Positions 17,568 through 26,649 of a DNA stretch of 64,000 nucleotides are shown here, piece after piece. Position 1 is the stretch's first letter; each line of letters starts with the position of its first letter. Source of the DNA: Leyella stercorea (GTDB lineage Bacteria > Bacteroidota > Bacteroidia > Bacteroidales > Bacteroidaceae). The notes below the pieces were generated by a model, which made no database searches, had not been told where the DNA came from, and worked only from the letters and a program-made list of their open reading frames with translations. The position numbers and the translations under genes were made by a program. The stretch spans positions 11,978 to 75,977 of the forward strand of contig NZ_JADYUF010000014.1 of assembly GCF_021531655.1 (NCBI RefSeq), given 5' to 3'.

Positions 17568-19802
17568 ATGAAAGAATATAGGCTCACCGATTGGCTGCCT
17601 ACTACAAAAAAGGAAATGGAAATCCGGGGATGGGACAGCGTTGACGTTATCCTGTTCTCGGGCGATGCGTATGTTGACCATCCGTCGTTTGGTGCCGCTG
17701 TTATCGGTCGCACGCTTGAGTCGGCGGGCTATAAAGTGGCAATAGTGCCGCAGCCCGACTGGCACGGCGACTTCCGCGACTTCAAGAAGTTGGGACGCCC
17801 CAATCTCTTCTTCGGTATTGCTCCGGGATGTATGGATTCTATGGTCAACAAGTACACAGCAGGCAAGCGTCTGCGTTCGGAGGATGCCTACAGTCCTGAC
17901 GGTCGTCACGACTGCCGTCCGGAATATCCTACCATTGTATATACTAAGATTCTGAAACAGCTCTTCCCTGATGTTCCCGTCGTGTTGGGAGGTATTGAGG
18001 CTTCACTTCGCCGACTGACTCATTACGACTACTGGAAGGACGGACTGCATAAGTGTATCCTCTGCGATTCGGGTGCCGACATGATAATCTACGGAATGGG
18101 CGAGAAACCTATTCTGGAACTTTGCAGCCAGCTCAGCGAGGGTAAGCAGATTGCTGAAATACGCAATATTCCACAGACGGTATATCTCACAAAGGAGGAC
18201 GAGATACCTGGCGGAATAACCTCGGACGACATCGTCCTGCACAGCCACGAGGAATGTCTGCGAAACAAGAAGGCTGAAGCCGACAATTTCCGTCATATCG
18301 AGGAGGAATCGAACAAGATGCACGCACAACGTCTGCTGCAAGAGGTAGACGGCAAGTATGCCGTTGTCAATCCTCCATATCCACCGATGACATCTGAAGA
18401 ACTCGACCGCTCGTTCGACCTGCCATATACGCGTCTGCCTCATCCTAAATATAAGGGCAAGCGCATTCCAGCTTACGATATGATCAAGTTCTCGGTCAAC
18501 ATGCATCGTGGATGCTTTGGCGGTTGCGCCTTCTGTACTATCAGCGCCCATCAGGGCAAGTTCATAGCTTGCCGTTCGAAGGAGAGCATAATAAAGGAGG
18601 TGAAGAAGGTGATAGAAATGCCCGACTTCAAGGGCTATCTGTCCGACCTTGGCGGACCCTCGGCCAATATGTATGGAATGCACGGCAAGAATCCGAAGGC
18701 GTGTGCTGTGTGCAAGCGTCCCTCGTGCATCAATCCGCAGATTTGTCCTAATCTCGTAACCGACCACACTCCGCTGCTTGAAATCTATCATGCGGTAGAC
18801 GCTCTTCCTGGAATTAAGAAGAGTTTCATAGGTAGTGGCGTGCGCTACGACTTGCTTCTGCATAAGAGCAAGGAGGAGAAGTGGAATGCTGCTGCACGTC
18901 AGTACACCCGTGAACTTATCTGTAAGCACGTGAGCGGCCGATTGAAGGTGGCTCCCGAACATACTTCAGATGCCGTGTTGAAGCTTATGCGCAAACCTTC
19001 ATTCAAACTGTTTGAGGAGTTCAAGCGCATCTTTGACAAGATCAATACCGAGGAGAATTTGCGCCAGCAGATAATTCCTTACTTCATAAGTTCGCACCCG
19101 GGCTGCCGTGAGGAGGATATGGCAGAGCTGGCAGTCATTACCAAGCGTCTTGACTTTCATCTTGAGCAGGTGCAGGACTTCACGCCTACGCCGATGACTG
19201 TAAGTACGGAGACGTGGTATTCTGGTTATGATCCTTATACTCTCGAACCGGTATTCTCTGCCAAGACTCTGCGCGAAAAGCTTGCCCAGCGCCAGTTCTT
19301 CTTCTGGTATAAGCCAGAAGAGCGTCGTGGCATTGAGCAGGAATTGCGCCGAATAGGTCGTCCCGACCTTATACAGCAGCTATATGCAGGTGTGCCTGCT
19401 CCCAATCAGGGACGCAACTTCGGCAACAATCGTCGTCCAGAATTTGAGCGTCAGCAATTCGAACGTGACATTCAGCCACGCGACAAGAACCGTCGTGGAC
19501 ACGACAAGCAGTCGGATAAGTATGAAGGTTATGGCAAACAAGGCGCTCAGCGTGATGGTTACAGCAAGCAAGGTTCACAGCGTGATGGCTACGGCAAGCA
19601 GGGCACTCAGCGTGATGGCTATGGCAAGCAGCGTGACTATTCCGGCGGTAAATATGGTGGCGGAAAAGGCTATAATGCTGCTGGTGGCAATTACGGTGGC
19701 AGCAATTATGGCAACGGCAGTTATGGCAGCAAGACTAACGGCAATGGTCATGGCGCCAAGGCAAACCGTAAGGACAACGGTCGCAATACAAGAAGAAAGT
19801 AG
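17568..19802 (+). CDS. ygiQ: YgiQ family radical SAM protein with repeat tail
   Basis: The 744-residue protein belongs to the YgiQ/UPF0313 radical SAM family. The iron-sulfur cysteines are in HRGCFGGCAFC (CX3CX2C), and the N-terminal region has the B12-binding-like layout. Its reaction is not established. The last 120 residues are unusual: a basic low-complexity tail with three 10-residue units of the form GxQRDGYxKQ (around 19535-19630), then Gly/Tyr/Asn-rich sequence ending RKDNGRNTRRK. Such tails are typical of RNA-binding proteins. It lies 20 bp after the 110-residue gene. Confidence 0.93.
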   Translation: MKEYRLTDWLPTTKKEMEIRGWDSVDVILFSGDAYVDHPSFGAAVIGRTLESAGYKVAIVPQPDWHGDFRDFKKLGRPNLFFGIAPGCMDSMVNKYTAGKRLRSEDAYSPDGRHDCRPEYPTIVYTKILKQLFPDVPVVLGGIEASLRRLTHYDYWKDGLHKCILCDSGADMIIYGMGEKPILELCSQLSEGKQIAEIRNIPQTVYLTKEDEIPGGITSDDIVLHSHEECLRNKKAEADNFRHIEEESNKMHAQRLLQEVDGKYAVVNPPYPPMTSEELDRSFDLPYTRLPHPKYKGKRIPAYDMIKFSVNMHRGCFGGCAFCTISAHQGKFIACRSKESIIKEVKKVIEMPDFKGYLSDLGGPSANMYGMHGKNPKACAVCKRPSCINPQICPNLVTDHTPLLEIYHAVDALPGIKKSFIGSGVRYDLLLHKSKEEKWNAAARQYTRELICKHVSGRLKVAPEHTSDAVLKLMRKPSFKLFEEFKRIFDKINTEENLRQQIIPYFISSHPGCREEDMAELAVITKRLDFHLEQVQDFTPTPMTVSTETWYSGYDPYTLEPVFSAKTLREKLAQRQFFFWYKPEERRGIEQELRRIGRPDLIQQLYAGVPAPNQGRNFGNNRRPEFERQQFERDIQPRDKNRRGHDKQSDKYEGYGKQGAQRDGYSKQGSQRDGYGKQGTQRDGYGKQRDYSGGKYGGGKGYNAAGGNYGGSNYGNGSYGSKTNGNGHGAKANRKDNGRNTRRK

Positions 19803-19839
19803 GTTTTTGTATTGTGCTTTATAGTCATGAATTACCATT

Positions 19840-19955
19840 CGAATTATCCATGAGTTTTTTAGCAAATTAGAATTCATGGATAATTCGTGATAATTAATGA
19901 CAAAATATTTTTCGTGTTAACTCATGACGAAAATATTTTCGTGTTAACTCATAAC
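19840..19955. repeat. Inverted and direct repeats between convergent genes
   Basis: A perfect 14-bp inverted repeat (19840-19853 / 19874-19887, CGAATTATCCATGA) is followed by two copies of a 26-28-bp direct repeat (19902-19929 and 19930-19955) containing TTTTCGTGTTAACTCAT. The stretch lies between the ygiQ-like and monooxygenase genes and could terminate both. The words resemble those at 23.9-24.1 kb. Confidence 0.7.
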
Positions 19956-20012
19956 AAGAATATCCTTTTGTAGATATATGTTGACAAAAGTTTTTAGTGT
20001 ACGAAAACGAGT

Positions 20013-20297
20013 TTAGAACTCGAATTTCTCCAGTTTCAATCCGTTCTTTGTGAGTGCTTCGATTTTGGGCACGAGACTGGTGAAGTGAGCCGAGGCAATA
20101 TGAGCCTTCAATACTTCCTCGTCCTTCCATGTTTCGCAGAACATCATCACCAATGGACGTGTAGCGCTTGTGAAGAGGTCGTACGAAACGCAGCCCTCGT
20201 CGTTGCGTGATTTGTTCACAAGTTCAGTACCGAGATTCTTTACTGCGTCAATGCTGGCGTTGTCTTTCACTTCGAAAAATGCATTCAGTCTAATCAT
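20013..20297 (-). CDS. Antibiotic biosynthesis monooxygenase (ABM) family protein
   Basis: The 94-residue single-domain protein begins MIRLNAFFEVK and contains CVSYDLFTSAT and FCETWKDEEVLKAH, the pattern of ABM/YgiN-like dimeric alpha-beta barrel proteins. Members include quinol monooxygenases and many of unknown substrate. It stands alone, so the substrate cannot be inferred. Confidence 0.85.
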   Translation of the reverse strand: MIRLNAFFEVKDNASIDAVKNLGTELVNKSRNDEGCVSYDLFTSATRPLVMMFCETWKDEEVLKAHIASAHFTSLVPKIEALTKNGLKLEKFEF

Positions 20298-20616
20298 AAT
20301 ATTGATTTTTTAAAAAGTTGTACAATCAGCTGTTTATTTGTAAATTCAATGGCTAAGTTATATAAATTTATTGACTTGTAAAATATTTGGCCGATAAATT
20401 TATAATTTATTATACCGTAATAAAACAAATTTAGGGCAGTCAATTGACTGCCCTAAACCAACACAAAAACTAAACTAGACTTAACTAAGCTAATCTAAGG
20501 CTCTCACGAGTCCCAAATTATCATGTGCAAAAATAGTGATAATTCATGAAATATTCCCCCCCCCATTTTGAAAAAAATGCTAAGAAGTATTATTTCTATT
20601 TTAATCTATGTTAATC
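20298..20616. other. AT-rich intergenic region without a gene
   Basis: This 319-bp gap is mostly A and T with no convincing frame. Apart from the palindrome at 20431-20456 it holds an 8-bp inverted repeat (AATTATCA / TGATAATT, about 20517-20544) and a run of nine or so Cs. A promoter for the monooxygenase gene should lie at its left end, but no good match was found. Confidence 0.7.
20431..20456. terminator. Perfect 26-bp palindrome downstream of aroC
   Basis: TTAGGGCAGTCAA is followed immediately by its exact complement. On the minus strand the next bases are ATTTGTTTTATT, so it can act as a terminator for aroC, although it lies 160 bp past the stop. Without a loop it could also be a protein-binding palindrome. 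Confidence 0.55.
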
Positions 20617-21693
20617 TTATACTACAATATTATTGTTGAGCATAATATAGTCCAAAATGGTCATTGCAGTCATGGCTTCAACCACCGGTACTGCACGAGG
20701 CAGAACGCACGGATCGTGTCGTCCGCGCGCACGGAGTGTTGTATTGTTGCCGTCCTTGTCTACGGTAGGTTGCTCTTGAAGAATGGTTGCTACGGGTTTG
20801 AAAGCCACACGGAAGTAGATGTCTTCGCCATTGCTTATTCCTCCTTGAATGCCTCCGCTATGGTTGGATGTTGTGTGTATTTTGCCGTTGTCGGATGTGA
20901 AGATGTCGTTCTGCTGGCTTCCTCTTGACGTGACGCAGTTGAAGCCTTCGCCTATTTCAAACCCCTTGGCGGCATTTATGCCGAGCATTGCTGCTCCGAG
21001 CACGGCGTGCAGCTTGCCGAATTCCGGTTCGCCAACGCCCACTGGACACCCTTTCACTACGCATGTAATGATTCCTCCTATTGTGTCGCCCTCCGCTTTC
21101 ACCTCGCTTATGAGGTGTTCCATCTTGGTGGCAACCTCGGCATCAGGACATCTTACTATGTTGCTTTCGACAGATGAGAGGTCGTACTTGCTATAGTCGC
21201 GGTCGAGAGCTATGTCGCCTATCTGCGATGTGTAGGCAGTTATGCTTATGCCCATTTTGCGCAATACGAGCTTTGCCAATGCTCCACCCACGCATCGGCT
21301 TATTGTGATGCGTGCCGAAGAGCGTCCGCCGCCCCTATGGTCGCGTATGCCATACTTGCTTGTGTATGTGAAGTCGGCATGGGAAGGGCGGAATACAGAG
21401 CGCATATTGTCGTAGTCGTTGGAGTGCTGGTTGGTATTGCGCACGACAAACCCAATAGGGCAGCCGGTCGACTTGCCTTCAAACACTCCGCTGAGAAACT
21501 CCACCTGGTCGGGTTCGTTGCGTGCTGTGGTTATCTTGCTCTGTCCGGGACGTCGGCGGTTGAGTTCGCTCTGTATGAACTCCATGTCGATGTCCACTCC
21601 TGCAGGCATTCCATCCACTACGCCTCCTATGGCAGGTCCGTGGCTCTCGCCGAACGTTGTCAGCGTGAAAAGGTTTCCAAATGTATTTCGCAT
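20617..21693 (-). CDS. aroC: Chorismate synthase
   Basis: The 358-residue enzyme makes chorismate from 5-enolpyruvylshikimate 3-phosphate, with reduced FMN as cofactor. The N-terminal [11 protein letters not shown] and the [11 protein letters not shown] segment are diagnostic, and length is normal. It follows slyD on the minus strand with a 75-bp gap containing a hairpin. Another shikimate gene, aroE, is at 30.4 kb and not linked. Confidence 0.97.
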   Translation of the reverse strand: MRNTFGNLFTLTTFGESHGPAIGGVVDGMPAGVDIDMEFIQSELNRRRPGQSKITTARNEPDQVEFLSGVFEGKSTGCPIGFVVRNTNQHSNDYDNMRSVFRPSHADFTYTSKYGIRDHRGGGRSSARITISRCVGGALAKLVLRKMGISITAYTSQIGDIALDRDYSKYDLSSVESNIVRCPDAEVATKMEHLISEVKAEGDTIGGIITCVVKGCPVGVGEPEFGKLHAVLGAAMLGINAAKGFEIGEGFNCVTSRGSQQNDIFTSDNGKIHTTSNHSGGIQGGISNGEDIYFRVAFKPVATILQEQPTVDKDGNNTTLRARGRHDPCVLPRAVPVVEAMTAMTILDYIMLNNNIVV

Positions 21694-21711
21694 AATTAGA
21701 TTATTTAAATG

Positions 21712-21747
21712 TTCGCAAGCAGGGCTGTTCTTGTTCCCTGCTTGCGA
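21712..21747 (-). terminator. Hairpin between slyD and aroC
   Basis: A perfect 13-bp stem (TTCGCAAGCAGGG / CCCTGCTTGCGAA) with a 10-base loop sits 21 bp after the slyD stop and 18 bp before aroC on the same strand. No solid T-run follows, so it may be a processing or partial termination site. Confidence 0.6.
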
Positions 21748-21768
21748 AGGTTCTGTTATATATATAAT

Positions 21769-22389
21769 TTAGTGGCAGTGTCCGCAGCATCCGCCCTCTT
21801 TCGAGTGCTTCTCGTCGTGGTGTCCGCATCCGCCTTCGCCTTTGCATCCACCTTCGTTCTCGCATCCGCCGCAATGTCCGCTGCATCCGCCACCGTTCAT
21901 GTGGTTGAGCAGAGTCTGTATCTCGTCGTTTGTAGCTTCACGGTTCTCAATAACGTAGCCCTTGAAGTTGAGTTTGTTGCCAGCGAGCGGGTGGTTGAGG
22001 TCAACCTTAACCTTGTCAGCACCGATTTCAAGAACCTTTGCTATAAAGAAGTTGCCGTCCTCGTTCTTGAGAGGAATTTGTGCTCCCTTGAATATGTTCT
22101 TGCTGTCGAAGTGTCCGTCAACGGTGAACATCTCCTTGTTGAGTTCGATAACACGCTTCGGGTCATATTCGCCGAACGACTTGTCCTTGTCGAGTTCGAA
22201 GTCAAACTTCTCGCCGCGACCCAGATTCTTAAGTATGTCCTCGAAGGCATCAAGGGCTGTACCGAATCCAGTAATGAACACGAAAGGCTGTTCCTGAGTT
22301 GTTTCCTCTACGAGGTTGCGTTCGCCGTTCTCGTTAATGGTGAAAAGCTGATAGTGTGCAGCAATAAGTTTGTTTGTCTCTTTTTCCAT
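21769..22389 (-). CDS. slyD: SlyD-type peptidyl-prolyl isomerase with metal-binding tail
   Basis: The 206-residue protein has the FKBP/SlyD layout: split FKBP core (FITGFGTALDAFEDIL) with an inserted chaperone domain, ending in LNHPLAGNKLNFKGYV. The last 40 residues hold about ten Cys and eight His, including CSGHCGGC and GGCCGHCH, expected to bind nickel or other metals. SlyD catalyses proline isomerisation, acts as a chaperone, and in other bacteria delivers nickel. A -7 box TACCTTTG lies upstream at 22468-22475. Confidence 0.93.
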   Translation of the reverse strand: MEKETNKLIAAHYQLFTINENGERNLVEETTQEQPFVFITGFGTALDAFEDILKNLGRGEKFDFELDKDKSFGEYDPKRVIELNKEMFTVDGHFDSKNIFKGAQIPLKNEDGNFFIAKVLEIGADKVKVDLNHPLAGNKLNFKGYVIENREATNDEIQTLLNHMNGGGCSGHCGGCENEGGCKGEGGCGHHDEKHSKEGGCCGHCH

Positions 22390-22467
22390 TTTTGATATTG
22401 TTATTTATTTTTACGTTCTTTCCTTCTGTTTGCGTATCTTTAAAGTGAAGATAGGGCAATGATTGTG

Positions 22468-22475
22468 CAAAGGTA
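22468..22475 (-). promoter_or_regulatory. -7 box of slyD
   Basis: TACCTTTG followed by C on the minus strand, 79 bp before the slyD start. No matching -33 element is evident. Confidence 0.5.
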
Positions 22476-22519
22476 CGATATTTTTATCTGATAAATTTCC
22501 TTTGTTTCTTATTTTTATA

Positions 22520-22527
22520 TACTTTTG
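22520..22527 (+). promoter_or_regulatory. -7 box of the M48 protease gene
   Basis: TACTTTTG followed by C lies 35 bp before the ATG. A TTTG at 22501-22504 is closer than the usual 19-21 bp. Confidence 0.5.
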
Positions 22528-22562
22528 CAGCATATAATAACAACAAAAATGTCTTTTGAGTT

Positions 22563-23444
22563 ATGAAAAAAGTAAAATTTGTATTGATGGCCCTTGTTGC
22601 CGCCATCGTTGTTTCGTGTGGCACAACACGTACTGTGCCAATTACTGGTCGCAAGCAGAACATCCTTGTGTCGGACGAGCAGGTTCTTTCGCTCAGCAAT
22701 CAGGAGTATTCCGACTATATGAAGTCAGCCAAGCTCTCTACCAATGCTGCCAACACGGCAATGGTGAAGCGTGTAGGCCAGAAGCTTGCCACAGCCGTTG
22801 AGGCTTATCTCAACAATCACGGATTGGCAGCCGAGACAAAGCAGTATAGTTGGGAATTCAATCTTGTGCAGGACAAGAGTGCCAACGCTTTCTGTATGCC
22901 TGGTGGCAAGATTGTGGTGTACGAGGGATTGCTGCCTTACACTCAGAACGAGGCTTCGCTTGCCATTGTTCTCGGTCATGAGATTGCCCACGCCGTGGCC
23001 AAGCATTCGGCAGAGCAGATGAGCAAGCAGATAAAGAACCAGTATGGTACACAGATTCTCGGTTCGGTGCTCAATGCTGCCGGTGTCAGTTCGTCTACCA
23101 CACAGCTGGCTCAGATTATAGCCCAGAAGGGTCTGCAGTTCAGAAGCTTGAAGTATTCGCGCGACAATGAGACTGAGGCTGACCGCATGGGACTTATCTT
23201 TGCTGCAATGGCTGGCTACGACCCGAACGTGGCAGTTAGTTTTTGGCAGCGCATGTCGCAGGGCAACAATAGCAATCAGAGCGATATGTTCAGCGACCAC
23301 CCGTCAGATGCCAAGCGTATTGCTGCAATCAAGCAGGAACTGCCAGAGGCTCTAACTTACTACAATCCGCCTAAGACAACAGTAAAGAAGACAACAACTA
23401 CAAAGAAGAAAACTGTACGAAAAACCACAGCGAGAAGGAAATAA
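22563..23444 (+). CDS. M48 family zinc metalloprotease, lipoprotein
   Basis: The 293-residue protein starts with a lipoprotein signal ending VVSC (Cys at about residue 19). The zinc protease motif GHEIAHAVAKHS has His at about residue 139, and the third ligand lies in ETEADRMG. The family includes LoiP/BepA-type outer membrane quality-control proteases, and a similar periplasmic role is likely. The C-terminal 25 residues are an unusual Lys/Thr-rich tail (TTVKKTTTTKKKTVRK), perhaps anchoring to wall or nucleic acid. It is transcribed toward the RNase P RNA gene. Confidence 0.92.
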   Translation: MKKVKFVLMALVAAIVVSCGTTRTVPITGRKQNILVSDEQVLSLSNQEYSDYMKSAKLSTNAANTAMVKRVGQKLATAVEAYLNNHGLAAETKQYSWEFNLVQDKSANAFCMPGGKIVVYEGLLPYTQNEASLAIVLGHEIAHAVAKHSAEQMSKQIKNQYGTQILGSVLNAAGVSSSTTQLAQIIAQKGLQFRSLKYSRDNETEADRMGLIFAAMAGYDPNVAVSFWQRMSQGNNSNQSDMFSDHPSDAKRIAAIKQELPEALTYYNPPKTTVKKTTTTKKKTVRKTTARRK

Positions 23445-23480
23445 TCTGATTTCAGCTTCGTTTAATCCAATTTTTTGCAG

Positions 23481-23488
23481 TAACTTTG
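23481..23488 (+). promoter_or_regulatory. -7 box of rnpB
   Basis: TAACTTTG followed by C is placed 8-9 bases before the 5' end of the RNA inferred from its closing helix. Confidence 0.7.
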
Positions 23489-23496
23489 CATCTTAA

Positions 23497-23895
23497 TGGA
23501 AACAGTGCCTCGGTTCTGTCGCTGCTGTGCTTGTGCGCAGGAGAGGAAAGTCCGGGCAGCATAGGGAACCCCACTTCCGAAAATAGAAGCTGTCGGCGAC
23601 GGCAGGTGTCGGTAGAAGAAAACAACCGCCATGCCTTGTGTGTGGTAAGGGTGAGAAGGCGTGTGTAAGAGACCACCAGCCGATGGGCAATCATCGGGCT
23701 GTACCATCTGGGGGCTGCAAGTTCATGTATACCATCGTTTGAGGGCTTCCCGTCCGATTTCCTTTCGAGGATACGGTGGAGGGTAGAATGCTAGAGACGC
23801 AGGGCGACTTGCGTAGTAGATAAATGGCAGAAGGCTCGTACGTCAGTAATGGTGTGTGAGAAACAGAACCCGGCTTACAGAGGCACTGTTTCCAT
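23497..23895 (+). ncRNA. rnpB: RNase P RNA
   Basis: The 399-base RNA closes with a terminal helix (ATGGAAACAGTGCCTC paired with GAGGCACTGTTTCCAT). It contains the universal P4 halves: GAGGAAAGTCCGGGC at about 23552 and ACAGAACCCGGCTTAC at about 23864. These are diagnostic of bacterial type A RNase P RNA, which removes the 5' leader of tRNA precursors. A T-run begins at 23896, so the closing helix may also terminate transcription. Protein frames within it are shadows. Confidence 0.95.
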
Positions 23896-23908
23896 TTTTT
23901 TTCTCTCT

Positions 23909-24148
23909 CCCGAGGAATGTTTGGTGCGCTATAGTCACGAATTATCATTAATTGACCATGAATTATTCGTGTGATTCGTGCGATTTGTGTTGCTTCACCA
24001 CGAATTTCTCTAATCCCTCGAATGTTGGGTACGCTATAGTCACGAATTATCATGAATTGACCATGAATTATTCGTGTGACTCGTGCGATTCGTGTTGTGA
24101 TATTTCACCACGAATTTCTCTAATCCCACGAATGTTGGAGGCGCTTTG
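23909..24148. repeat. Two tandem copies of a ~107-bp element plus a partial third
   Basis: Copy one runs about 23909-24016, copy two about 24017-24126, and the first 20 or so bases of the unit recur to 24148. Each copy has an imperfect inverted repeat (CACGAATTATCAT against ATGAATTATTCGTG) followed by GTGTGAyTCGTGCGATTyGTG and CACCACGAATTTCTCTAATCC. The frames through it encode a repeated Cys-rich peptide with no start signal, so it is taken as noncoding. It lies between rnpB and the GNAT gene. Confidence 0.85.
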
Positions 24149-24259
24149 TCTGTCTACGTTGCAAAGGTAATACATGTGTGGCGATTGTGCAATAGATGTT
24201 ACGTGTGGCGTGAGCATTTGTTACGTGTGGCGTGCGTGGTGCAATGTAAGCACGTGCGT

Positions 24260-24760
24260 CTACGCCCTTTGGAATGCCAGACGCTCATCACCATTGGCAA
24301 CGTGAATGATTCCGCAGTATTTGAAGCCGTTCTTCTTGAGCAGGTGCTGCATTATGGTGTTGTCGCGGAAGGTGTCGATGCGTATGTTGCTACAGATGCC
24401 GAGGCTGTAGTTGAGCGCAGCGGCGAATGTGCCGTGAGTGTCGGGCAGGCTTGTGACGCGGTGAATTACATAATAAGGCAGGTCGTTGAGCCATGCTCCG
24501 TCGTAGATTTCGGAGTAGGTAGGGTCGGGGCCAGGCTTAAGGGCGAACGAACCTACGGGCTTGTCGCCAGCCAGGAGTAGATAGCAGGTGTCGGATGTGA
24601 TGTCTGCCATGATGACATCTTTGCCAGGATAGCCGTCTTTCCATTGTCCGGTGTTGCCACTGTCGTGCATAATCTTTATAGCCGACTTCACCAGTTCCAT
24701 GATTATTGGCAGATCGGCTTCGGTGGCGTGGCGTATTGTTAGTGTTTGTTGGGTTGCCAT
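24260..24760 (-). CDS. GNAT family N-acetyltransferase
   Basis: The 166-residue protein starts TLTIRHATEADLPIIMELV, the usual first strand and helix of GNAT enzymes, and ends with DNTIMQHLLKKNGFKYCGII, the family's last conserved block. The acetyl-CoA loop in the middle is poorly conserved. The acceptor is unknown. It lies 39 bp after umuC on the same strand. Confidence 0.85.
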   Translation of the reverse strand: MATQQTLTIRHATEADLPIIMELVKSAIKIMHDSGNTGQWKDGYPGKDVIMADITSDTCYLLLAGDKPVGSFALKPGPDPTYSEIYDGAWLNDLPYYVIHRVTSLPDTHGTFAAALNYSLGICSNIRIDTFRDNTIMQHLLKKNGFKYCGIIHVANGDERLAFQRA

Positions 24761-24799
24761 ATTTGTTTTTCTATGATTATTGTCGAATAAACAGTCCTG

Positions 24800-26083
24800 T
24801 TATTTTAGCTTGATAATATCTTTCCATCGTGTTGTGGGGCATGGACTCTTGTGTTCGTGCCTTATGGCATCGGCAAACTTGCGTCCATGGGGGTATTGTT
24901 GTGACGAAAGCAGTACGGTTTCCGTCCCGTCTATCTTGTTTATCCGGTCGATTGTGGTGTCGAGCTGCGTCATGCGGTTGTGGCGTAGTGCATCGAAGGA
25001 GAACAAATCGGGCTGTATGGCTGTGTCGGGCACTACGCCGATGAGTATCACTCCAGCGCGCTTGTAATAGATGTCAGTACGATATATGCTGTGCAGGCAG
25101 GTTGTAGCAGCCTTTACGATGTCGATGGTCGACGACGATGGGGTGGGGAGGCTAAGCTCGGTCATGTTGGAGTATTGCTGCAATTCGGGCCGGAAGTGGT
25201 TGGAGTCGACAAATACGCCAACGATATTGGCAGCCGACCGCTGCTTGCGCAGTTTCTCGGCACATCGTGCGGCGTAGTTGGCTATATGTGTGCGCAGCGT
25301 GTCTAAGTCGTGTACCATTCCGTCGAAGCTGCGGCTCGTGCAGATGCTCTTCTTGCGTGCCGGCAGGTCGTCGGGTATACAGTCGGTGCCGTTGAGTTCG
25401 GCCCATGTGCGTTCAATCACCAAGTTGCGGAATGTGGAGTGTACCCACGTGGCTGAATGGCTGGTCAAGTCGTGGGCGGTGGCAATGCCTATGCTGTTGA
25501 GGCGTGCTGCGTAGCGTCTGCCGATGCCCCATACATCGCCGATGGGATAGAGCCGTGACGCCTTGATGCGGCGTTCGTCTGTGTCGATAATGCAGCAATG
25601 GTTGTAGCCAGGGTGTTTCTTGGCGAAGTGAGAAGCCATCTTGGCAAGAGTCTTTGTAGGCGCAATGCCTATGCTTACGGGCATTCCTACAGACTGCAAT
25701 ATACGGTCGTGGAGCTGTGTGCCCCATTGCTTGAGCTGAGTGGGCGTGAATCCGTCGAGAATGGCGAACGCCTCGTCGATGGAGTAGCGGAAGCACATGG
25801 GCGCCATGTCGCGTATGATGGTCATGACGCGTCCGGTTATTTCGCCATAAAGTTCATAGTTTGACGAGAACGCCTCAATCCTGACTCCCGGTAGCTGCTG
25901 TCGCAATTTGTAGAATGGTGTGCCGGCCTTGATGCCCAGTAGCTTTGCCTCCTTGCTTCGTGCCACGACACAACCGTCGTTGTTGGATAGCACAACGACG
26001 GGCTTGCCCTCCAGATCGGGACGGAAGACACGTTCGCAACTGACGTAGCAGTTGTCGCAATCGCATATGGCATACCATTTCAT
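24800..26083 (-). CDS. umuC: Y-family DNA polymerase, UmuC type
   Basis: The 427-residue protein begins [20 protein letters not shown], which holds the first catalytic acidic residues, and has [15 protein letters not shown] with the second set. It is the catalytic part of a translesion polymerase (Pol V) that copies past damage. Helix-hairpin-helix and little-finger regions follow, and length matches UmuC. umuD lies 67 bp upstream on the same strand, the standard umuDC pair. Confidence 0.95.
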   Translation of the reverse strand: MKWYAICDCDNCYVSCERVFRPDLEGKPVVVLSNNDGCVVARSKEAKLLGIKAGTPFYKLRQQLPGVRIEAFSSNYELYGEITGRVMTIIRDMAPMCFRYSIDEAFAILDGFTPTQLKQWGTQLHDRILQSVGMPVSIGIAPTKTLAKMASHFAKKHPGYNHCCIIDTDERRIKASRLYPIGDVWGIGRRYAARLNSIGIATAHDLTSHSATWVHSTFRNLVIERTWAELNGTDCIPDDLPARKKSICTSRSFDGMVHDLDTLRTHIANYAARCAEKLRKQRSAANIVGVFVDSNHFRPELQQYSNMTELSLPTPSSSTIDIVKAATTCLHSIYRTDIYYKRAGVILIGVVPDTAIQPDLFSFDALRHNRMTQLDTTIDRINKIDGTETVLLSSQQYPHGRKFADAIRHEHKSPCPTTRWKDIIKLK

Positions 26084-26150
26084 GAGTCGGGGATTATATA
26101 AACGATGTGGTGTAACAAACGATGATGTGGCTAAATGACAAGTGTAGTGG

Positions 26151-26588
26151 TCAGCGTCGCCATTGTTTAATGGTCCACACTACCACGCCCCATACGCGGA
26201 AGTTGTCGTCGGCATCTATGTGTATAGGGGAGTAGGCATGGTTGGCAGGCCGCAATTCAATATATCCCTCGGGCTTGTGGCTGAGGTCGATATATTTTAT
26301 GGTAAACTCGCCGTTGACGAAAGCCACTATTATGTCGCCGTCGGAAGGTTGTAGCGAGCGGTCGATGACGGCAATGTCGCCGTCGCAGATGCCAGCCTCA
26401 ATCATCGAGTCGCCCGACACGCGTCCGTAGAACGTAGCTTCGGGGTTCTTGATAAGGTCGCGGTTGAAGTCGAGACTGTCGTGCAGGTAGTCATCGGCAG
26501 GACTTGGAAATCCAGCCTTTATGGTAGGGGCAAGTGCCAGCGAAAGTTTGCAGGCGAAATCGCCCTTCAGAAGTTTCAATTTTTCCAT
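26151..26588 (-). CDS. umuD: S24 family self-cleaving protein, UmuD type
   Basis: The 145-residue protein has the LexA/UmuD fold. There is an Ala-Gly cleavage site in [12 protein letters not shown] near residue 24, the catalytic serine in [10 protein letters not shown] and the catalytic lysine in GEFTIKYI. After RecA-assisted self-cleavage UmuD activates UmuC. There is no DNA-binding N-terminal domain, so it is not LexA. No LexA-type operator could be identified upstream. Confidence 0.94.
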   Translation of the reverse strand: MEKLKLLKGDFACKLSLALAPTIKAGFPSPADDYLHDSLDFNRDLIKNPEATFYGRVSGDSMIEAGICDGDIAVIDRSLQPSDGDIIVAFVNGEFTIKYIDLSHKPEGYIELRPANHAYSPIHIDADDNFRVWGVVVWTIKQWRR

Positions 26589-26649
26589 TTAATATTTCGG
26601 TAGCCGATGCAGGAGTAATTATCCATAAACGTTAGGCTGTGAATAGCCG

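Noticed and set aside
23952..24170. A 72-codon frame encoding a repeated NYSCDSCD peptide
   Set aside because: The repeat comes from the tandem DNA element; there is no ribosome binding site and each copy differs by frame-changing insertions.
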